The notes under the pieces were generated by a model. That model worked only from the letters and a program-made list of their open reading frames with translations, did not search any database and was not told the DNA's origin. From assembly GCA_030151365.1 (NCBI GenBank), contig JASLDW010000024.1:1-12269 (forward strand): a stretch of 12,269 bases of DNA. Direction: 5' to 3'. Each line of letters starts with the position of its first letter. Positions within the stretch are counted from its first letter, which is position 1. Below, in pieces: positions 7,857 through 12,269 of the stretch. A program made the position numbers and the translations under genes. This stretch comes from Lysobacter sp. GTDB lineage: Bacteria > Pseudomonadota > Gammaproteobacteria > Xanthomonadales > Xanthomonadaceae.

Positions 7857-8538
7857 CGGCGAGATCCTCGGGCGAAATGTCGTCGACCAGCTGGCCCTGG
7901 TTCAGCACCAACACGCGCTTCTTCATGCGCTTGACGAGGTTGAGATCGTGGCTCGCCACCAGCACGCTGGTGCCGCGCTCGGGCAGCGACGCGAACAATT
8001 CCATGATCTCGGCGGACAGCGTCGGGTCGAGATTGCCGGTGGGCTCGTCCGCCACCAGCATCCGCGGTTCGCCGATCAATGCGCGGGCGATGCCGACGCG
8101 TTGCTGTTCGCCGGCGGACAGTTGCGAGGGCAACGATTTCTCGCGACCGCCGAGGCCGAGGCGTTCGAGCTGGCTGCGCACGCGCTTGCCGATCTCGGGA
8201 CGCGGCATCCCGCGCAGGATCAGCGGCAGCGCCACGTTCTCGAAGATGCTGCGGTCAGCCAGCAACTGGTGGTTCTGGTAGACCACGCCGACATCGCGCC
8301 GGTGCAGCGCGACCTTGCGACCGCGCACGTTGTGGAGATTGCGTTCGTCGAACAGCACCGCGCCGCGGTTGGGACGCTCTGCGAGCTGGATCAGCTTGAG
8401 CAGCGTGCTCTTGCCGGCGCCGGAATGGCCGGTGACGAACAGCATTTCGCCCGGTTCCACCGCGAAATTGACGTCCGCCAGCGCGTGGCGACCGCCGGGA
8501 TATTGCTTGCTGACGCCGTCGAAGCGAAGAAGGCTCAT
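7849..8538 (-). CDS. ftsE: Cell-division ATP-binding protein FtsE
   Basis: A 229-residue ABC ATPase that powers FtsX at the division site. It has Walker A GHSGAGKST (37-45), Q-loop Q88, signature LSAGEQQRV (140-148), Walker B LVADEP (161-166) and the switch histidine H197. Length is close to E. coli FtsE (222). The ATG at 8538 lies 18 bases after the rhlB stop and lacks a Shine-Dalgarno sequence; it sits at the edge of a duplicated palindrome, so translation may depend on ribosomes arriving from rhlB. E. coli has ftsY upstream of ftsE; here rhlB takes that place. Confidence 0.97.
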   Translation of the reverse strand: MSLLRFDGVSKQYPGGRHALADVNFAVEPGEMLFVTGHSGAGKSTLLKLIQLAERPNRGAVLFDERNLHNVRGRKVALHRRDVGVVYQNHQLLADRSIFENVALPLILRGMPRPEIGKRVRSQLERLGLGGREKSLPSQLSAGEQQRVGIARALIGEPRMLVADEPTGNLDPTLSAEIMELFASLPERGTSVLVASHDLNLVKRMKKRVLVLNQGQLVDDISPEDLADE

Positions 8539-8557
8539 GCCGGCATTATGCCGGCAT
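8537..8557. repeat. Tandem perfect palindrome at the rhlB-ftsE junction
   Basis: The 10-base palindrome ATGCCGGCAT occurs twice (8537-8546 and 8548-8557) separated by one base. Together the copies span the gap, touching the last base pair of the rhlB stop codon and the first bases of the ftsE start. In the minus-strand RNA the copies can pair as a 7-bp stem (AUGCCGG with CCGGCAU) around a seven-base loop, with the ftsE start codon partly in the stem. There is no U-tract, so it is not an intrinsic terminator. Confidence 0.75.
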
Positions 8558-10239
8558 CAGTGTTGTTGCGACGCTCCGCGCGTGACCAGGCGGCGCAGTC
8601 CCTGGCCGATGCGACCGAACAAACCCGGCTTCGCCGTTGCGGCGGCCGGATTGGATGCAGCGTGTTCATGCTTGCCGGCGGTGTTGTCGCGACGCGGCGC
8701 GCGTTGCTGCGTCGAAGCGTCCTGTTGCGGGACTGTGGCGCCATCGACCGGACGGCCCTTGCGGCGGCGGCGACGCTTGCGCGGCGCCTTGTTCGCGTCG
8801 CCTTCCGCGGCAGCGACCGAAGCCGCCGGCTTGCTGGCCTGCTCTTCCGGACGCGGGGCACGCGGCGGACGCGGACCGCGACGCTCTCCATCGCGGCCAC
8901 CTTCGCGACGACCGCCGCCAGCGCCGCCACTGCGCGAACGGCCACCGCCCCGCTTGGCCTCGTCGGCGGCGCGCGCTTCGCGGGCTTCCTTGAAGATCGT
9001 GCCGATGCTGTCGTCCTCGCCACCCGCCTCGGCGTCCGGCTTGGGACGTTCCGGGCGCGGCAGCGCGATCAGCAATTCCGGACTGACGCTGGCGCGCGGG
9101 ATTTCCTGGCCGATATAGGCCTCGATGTCCGGCAGGCCCATCGCATAGCGTTCGCAGGCGAAGCTGATCGCGTCGCCCTCGGCGCCGAGGCGCGCGGTGC
9201 GGCCGATGCGGTGCACGTAGTCCTCGGCATCGAACGGCAGGTCGTAGTTGAAGACGTGGGAGACGCCGTCGATGTGCAGGCCGCGTGCGGCGACATCGGT
9301 GGCGACCAGCAGTTCGAGCTGGCCCGCCTGGAACTTCTTCAGCAGCGATTCGCGCTTTTTCTGCGGCACGTCGCCCGACAGCACGCCGACGCGATAGCCG
9401 GCCTTTTCCAATGCGCGGGCCACGCGTTCGACGAAGGCCTTGGTGTTGACGAAGACCATCGTGCGTGCGCCTTCGCTGCGCGAGAGCAGGCCGAGCAGCA
9501 GCGGCATCTTCTCGTCGTCGGCGGGGAAATACAGGCGCTGGCGCACGCGGGCGGCGGTGACCGTCTCCGCTTCCACCACCAGCTTCTCGGGCTCGTTCAT
9601 GTGCTCGTAGGCGAGCTCGAGCACGCGATGGCTGAGCGTCGCCGAGAACAGCAGGGTCTGGCGTTCGGTGCGCGCCGGCATCCGGCGCAGCAGGAAGCGG
9701 ATGTCCTTGATGAAGCCGAGATCGAACATGCGGTCGGCTTCGTCGAGGATGCAGACCTCGCAGGCGTGCAGGCTCACCACCTTGTGCTGCTTGACGTAGT
9801 CGATCAGGCGGCCCGGCGTGGCGATGATGATGTCGGCGCCGCGCTGCAGCTGCTCGCGCTGCTTGTCGTAATCGACGCCGCCATAGACCAGCGCGAACTT
9901 CAGGCCGAGGTCGGAGGCGAACTTCACCGCGTCCTTGTGGATCTGGATCGCCAGCTCGCGGGTCGGGGCGAGGATCAGCGCGCGCGGGTCTTCCGGCTTG
10001 CGCTCGGCCATCGCCGGGCGGGTCAGCAGGCGGTTGATCGCGGCGATCAGGAAGGCCAGCGTCTTGCCGGTGCCGGTCTGGGCCTGGCCGGCGACATCGC
10101 GCCCGGCCAATGCGACCGGCAGGGTCAGCGCCTGGATCGGGGTGCAGCGGTTGAAGCCGGCGGCTTCCAGCCCGGCAAGCAGCGCGGGATGCAGGTCGAA
10201 GGAGGAAAAGGCGACGTCGGTCAGCGGTTTGTCGGACAT
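8557..10239 (-). CDS. rhlB: DEAD-box ATP-dependent RNA helicase RhlB with long C-terminal extension
   Basis: A 560-residue RNA helicase; in E. coli RhlB (421 residues) unwinds mRNA in the RNase E degradosome. The helicase core shows the Q motif (F14 with Q36), AQTGTGKT (53-60), PTRELA (92-97), GG (120-121), TPGR (141-144), DEAD (166-169), SAT (199-201), ARGLHID (318-324) and HRIGRTAR (343-350), all intact. From about 395 to 560 the protein is low complexity and basic: RG/RGG-rich (430-460), RKRRRRRKGR (487-496), then Ala/Gln/Thr-rich, ending in FGRIGQGLRRLV. Such tails usually bind RNA or partners. The ATG at 10239 matches the usual MSDKPLTD-type start but has no strong ribosome site. It is divergent from trxA, the same neighbourhood as in E. 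coli, which supports rhlB over other DEAD-box names. ftsE follows after 18 bases. Confidence 0.93.
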   Translation of the reverse strand: MSDKPLTDVAFSSFDLHPALLAGLEAAGFNRCTPIQALTLPVALAGRDVAGQAQTGTGKTLAFLIAAINRLLTRPAMAERKPEDPRALILAPTRELAIQIHKDAVKFASDLGLKFALVYGGVDYDKQREQLQRGADIIIATPGRLIDYVKQHKVVSLHACEVCILDEADRMFDLGFIKDIRFLLRRMPARTERQTLLFSATLSHRVLELAYEHMNEPEKLVVEAETVTAARVRQRLYFPADDEKMPLLLGLLSRSEGARTMVFVNTKAFVERVARALEKAGYRVGVLSGDVPQKKRESLLKKFQAGQLELLVATDVAARGLHIDGVSHVFNYDLPFDAEDYVHRIGRTARLGAEGDAISFACERYAMGLPDIEAYIGQEIPRASVSPELLIALPRPERPKPDAEAGGEDDSIGTIFKEAREARAADEAKRGGGRSRSGGAGGGRREGGRDGERRGPRPPRAPRPEEQASKPAASVAAAEGDANKAPRKRRRRRKGRPVDGATVPQQDASTQQRAPRRDNTAGKHEHAASNPAAATAKPGLFGRIGQGLRRLVTRGASQQH

Positions 10240-10364
10240 GAAGTTCTGCGAGGAATACTGCGCTCAAGCGGCGCTTGGGATGGGCGGCCACGCGCTGGGC
10301 GGGCGCCGGAAGTGGCTTTCGGAGTCGACAGGCCGGACCTTGAAGTCCGCCTGCAAGCCCGCAC

Positions 10365-10373
10365 ATCTTAGCA
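10365..10373 (-). promoter_or_regulatory. Candidate extended -10 promoter of rhlB
   Basis: TAAGAT (10365-10370) on the minus strand is preceded by TGC (10371-10373), an extended -10 identical over nine bases to that of rpoH. No good -35 hexamer is visible at 16-18 bases. It predicts an rhlB leader of about 120 bases. That leader holds a hairpin at 10329-10353 (stem CAGGC-GGAC with one bulge) and a smaller one at 10265-10277; no U-tract follows either. Confidence 0.45.
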
Positions 10374-10466
10374 AGTCGAACCTGCAGCCGCGTCACAGTC
10401 GCTGCGACCGGGACGTGAGAAGCTATTCCCGTCCCTTCCGACCCGCCCTCAACTCCCGGAGTGTCC

Positions 10467-10805
10467 ATGAGCAGCGCCAACGTCTTCCACGCCACCGACA
10501 AGGACTTCGACGACCTCGTCCTCAAGTCCGACCAGCCCGTGCTGGTGGATTTCTGGGCGCCGTGGTGCGGACCCTGCAAGATGATCGCCCCCAGCCTCGA
10601 CCAGCTCGCAGACACCTATGAAGGCAAGGCCAAGGTGGTCAAGGTCGACATCGAGGCCAACCCGCAGCTGGGCATGCGCTTCAACGTCCGCAGCATCCCG
10701 ATGCTGGTGATGTTCAAGGGCGGCCAGATCGCCGCGACCCAGATGGGCGCGCCGCCGAACGTGAAGTCGGTGCTGTCCCAGATGATCGACCGCGCGGTCG
10801 CCTGA
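10467..10805 (+). CDS. trxA: Thioredoxin 1
   Basis: A 112-residue cytoplasmic disulfide reductase that donates electrons to ribonucleotide reductase and other targets and is itself reduced by thioredoxin reductase. The active site is WCGPC (33-37) with the preceding DFWAP (28-32), and the cis-proline is P78 in RSIPML. Length and motif spacing match TrxA. E. coli has threonine after the cis-proline; here it is M79, a mild deviation in the substrate groove. The ATG at 10467 is fixed by GGAG (10458-10461) 5 bases upstream; a GTG at 10461 would overlap that site. It is divergent from rhlB and followed by a strong hairpin and then rho. No convincing promoter was found upstream, only a weak GCTATT at 10422-10427. 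Confidence 0.96.
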   Translation: MSSANVFHATDKDFDDLVLKSDQPVLVDFWAPWCGPCKMIAPSLDQLADTYEGKAKVVKVDIEANPQLGMRFNVRSIPMLVMFKGGQIAATQMGAPPNVKSVLSQMIDRAVA

Positions 10806-10826
10806 TCGACCCCGGATCCTGAATAT

Positions 10827-10870
10827 CTGCCGGCGCCCGCTTGCCGCGGCGCGCCGGCAGTGCTAGTTTC
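10827..10870 (+). terminator. Probable trxA intrinsic terminator (strong hairpin, weak U-tract)
   Basis: A perfect 10-bp stem (10827-10836 pairing with 10851-10860) can extend by four more pairs inside (10837-10840 with 10846-10849, one C bulged), leaving a five-base loop. The following bases TGCTAGTTTC are only moderately T-rich, so termination may be partial. It starts 22 bases after the trxA stop. Confidence 0.6.
10841..10869 (+). promoter_or_regulatory. Candidate rho promoter overlapping the trxA terminator
   Basis: TTGCCG (10841-10846) and TAGTTT (10864-10869) are exactly 17 bases apart, with TGC before the -10 (extended -10 element). The -10 keeps the three most conserved positions (T, A, final T). 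The -35 lies in the loop region and right arm of the terminator hairpin. It would give a rho leader of about 120 bases. Confidence 0.4.
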
Positions 10871-10875
10871 TAGGC

Positions 10876-10995
10876 GTCCGGCGCGCCTGTCCGTTCCATT
10901 CGACATCTCCGCCGCACCCATCTCGTTGCACCGAATCCATTCCTGAACCACTCCGCCGGCCCGCGCCGAGCGCTCGCCATTGCGAGGATTCCCCT
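10876..10995 (+). promoter_or_regulatory. rho 5' leader, C-rich and G-poor (rut-like)
   Basis: Between the candidate promoter and the rho start lies a non-coding leader. Positions 10887-10957 contain 32 C and 10 G in 71 bases, a C-over-G bias typical of unstructured Rho loading (rut) sites. E. coli rho is known to be autoregulated by attenuation in its leader. No ATG or GTG occurs in this leader on the plus strand, so a leader peptide like E. coli rhoL is not apparent. Confidence 0.5.
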
Positions 10996-12269
10996 TTGTC
11001 CGAAGAAGAAATCAAGCCCGCCCCGAAGCGTCGTGGCCGTCCGCCCAAGGTACGTCCCGAAGCCACGGAAGCCGCTCCGGCGCCTGTCGCCATTGAAGCC
11101 GCGGCACCCGCGCCAGCGCCTCCTCCCGCCCCCGTTCCGGCACCGGCGCCCGTTGCCAGCCAGCCGAGCGCGCCTGCGCAATCGCAGGACAACGGTGGCG
11201 AACAGCAGCATCAGCAAGGCGGCAACGGCGGCCAGCAGCAGAACGGTGGCCCACGCGAAGACGGCCAGCGTTTCAACAACAACAATCGCCGCGAACGCTT
11301 CAAGAATCGCCGCGAACGCCAGCGCGAGCGCTATCGCGACCAGGGCCTGCCGAGCGACGACGACGGCCAGCAGAACGGACCGCCGCCCTCGGCGCGACCG
11401 ATGCCGACCATCCCCGAAGGCTTCCCGCAGTACTCGCTGGGCGACCTCAAGCGCATGCCTGCCCAGAAGCTGCTCGACATCGCCGAGCAACTACAGATCC
11501 ACGAAGGCGTGGCCCGCGCCCGCAAGCAGGACATCATCTTCGCCCTGCTGAAAGTGCTGACCCGCCACGGCGAAGGCGTCGCCGCCGACGGCGTGCTGGA
11601 AATCCTGCCCGACGGCTACGGCTTCCTGCGCGCGGCCGAGGCCAGCTACCTGGCCGGCCCGGATGACACCTACATCTCGCCGAGCCAGATCAGACGCTTC
11701 AACCTGCGCACCGGCGACCACATCGCCGGCCGCATCCGCTGGCCCAAGGATGGCGAACGCTACTTCGCGCTCAACATCGTCGACACCATCAACGGCGAGC
11801 CGATCGAGGCCAGCAAGAACAAGACCCTGTTCGAGAACCTGACGCCGCTGTTCCCGCGCAAGCGCTTCAAGCTCGAGCGCGGCGACGGCTCGTCGGAAGA
11901 CATCACCGGCCGCATCCTCGACCTGATGGCGCCGCAGGGCAAGGGCCAGCGCGCACTGATCGTGTCGCCGCCCAAGGCCGGCAAGACGATGATGATGCAG
12001 CAGATCGCCACCGCGATCACCACCAATCATCCCGACGTCCACCTGATCGTCCTGCTGATCGACGAGCGCCCGGAAGAAGTGACGGAAATGCAGCGCACCG
12101 TGCGCGGCGAAGTCATCTCCTCCACCTTCGACGAACCGGCCGCGCGCCACGTCCAGGTCGCGGAAATGGTGATCGAACGCGCCAAGCGCCTGGTCGAGCA
12201 CAAGAAGGACGTGGTGATCCTGCTCGACTCGATCACCCGCCTCGCCCGCGCCTACAACAACGTGCTGCC
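10996..12269 (+). CDS. rho: Transcription termination factor Rho, N-terminal 424 residues, cut by window edge
   Basis: A hexameric RNA-dependent ATPase/translocase that ends transcription of untranslated RNA. From about residue 146 the protein follows E. coli Rho: YSLGDLKRM, RKQDIIFALLK (176-186), RNA-binding DGYGFLR (206-212), SYLAGPDD (217-224), SQIRRFNLRTGD (230-241), P-loop PPKAGKT (325-331), LLIDERPEE (353-361), FDEPAARH (378-385) and Walker B VVILLD (406-411). It is open at the right edge near the Q-loop/R-loop region. Residues 1-145 are an extra low-complexity extension absent from E. coli Rho: KRRGRPPK (11-18, AT-hook-like), Ala/Pro (25-60), Gln/Gly/Asn (61-97) and Arg/Glu-rich basic (98-114). 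The start is TTG at 10996, chosen because GAGGA lies 7 bases upstream (10984-10988) and no ATG is available before it. Confidence 0.96.
   Translation, partial: MSEEEIKPAPKRRGRPPKVRPEATEAAPAPVAIEAAAPAPAPPPAPVPAPAPVASQPSAPAQSQDNGGEQQHQQGGNGGQQQNGGPREDGQRFNNNNRRERFKNRRERQRERYRDQGLPSDDDGQQNGPPPSARPMPTIPEGFPQYSLGDLKRMPAQKLLDIAEQLQIHEGVARARKQDIIFALLKVLTRHGEGVAADGVLEILPDGYGFLRAAEASYLAGPDDTYISPSQIRRFNLRTGDHIAGRIRWPKDGERYFALNIVDTINGEPIEASKNKTLFENLTPLFPRKRFKLERGDGSSEDITGRILDLMAPQGKGQRALIVSPPKAGKTMMMQQIATAITTNHPDVHLIVLLIDERPEEVTEMQRTVRGEVISSTFDEPAARHVQVAEMVIERAKRLVEHKKDVVILLDSITRLARAYNNVL

Noticed and set aside
10329..10353. Hairpin in the rhlB leader as a terminator or riboswitch
   Set aside because: The short stem has a bulge and no U-tract, and no known riboswitch core is recognised; it is noted only as leader structure.
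7948..10371. 807-codon plus-strand open frame opposite ftsE and rhlB
   Set aside because: It spans two well-supported minus-strand genes and their gap, and its composition is that of a shadow frame with no domain or ribosome site.

Overview
The window is GC-rich DNA with tightly packed, overlapping genes. Gene content, order and protein sequence point to a gammaproteobacterium of the Xanthomonadaceae/Lysobacteraceae type (Xanthomonas, Stenotrophomonas, Lysobacter, Luteimonas and relatives). The genus is an inference; no rRNA or other direct marker is present. This looks like ordinary core chromosome carrying an inserted accessory block, with no phage, transposon, CRISPR or tRNA sequence seen.

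Layout from left to right: the 5' part of rpoH (minus, cut by the left edge); a secreted cysteine-repeat protein (plus, 670-1482) divergent from rpoH; a shared bidirectional terminator; then a long minus-strand run read from right to left as rhlB, ftsE, ftsX, a two-receiver response regulator, ung, pgaB, pgaC, pgaD. Divergent from rhlB on the plus strand come trxA and the 5' two thirds or so of rho (cut by the right edge).

Two gene neighbourhoods known from E. coli are recognisable: rhlB divergent from trxA-rho, and ftsE-ftsX-rpoH. Here the second is split, because about 6.4 kb (response regulator, ung, pgaBCD, secreted protein) lies between ftsX and rpoH. The ftsE-ftsX-regulator-ung part is joined by overlaps or gaps of 1-8 bases and probably makes one transcript. 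pgaBCD is also overlapped, starting 75 bases after ung, and encodes synthesis and deacetylation of poly-beta-1,6-N-acetylglucosamine; the outer-membrane porin gene pgaA is not here.

The points most worth a second look are: an rpoH promoter that predicts a leaderless mRNA; a regulator whose first receiver domain has lost its phosphorylation site while its second keeps all key residues, translationally coupled to ftsEX; a C-rich, G-poor rho leader that resembles a Rho loading site, with a candidate rho promoter overlapping the trxA terminator hairpin; a long disordered N-terminal extension on Rho and a basic, RG-rich tail on RhlB; and a duplicated perfect palindrome that covers both the rhlB stop and the ftsE start. 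I see no clearly new multi-gene system; the regulator-ftsEX-pga linkage is the nearest candidate.
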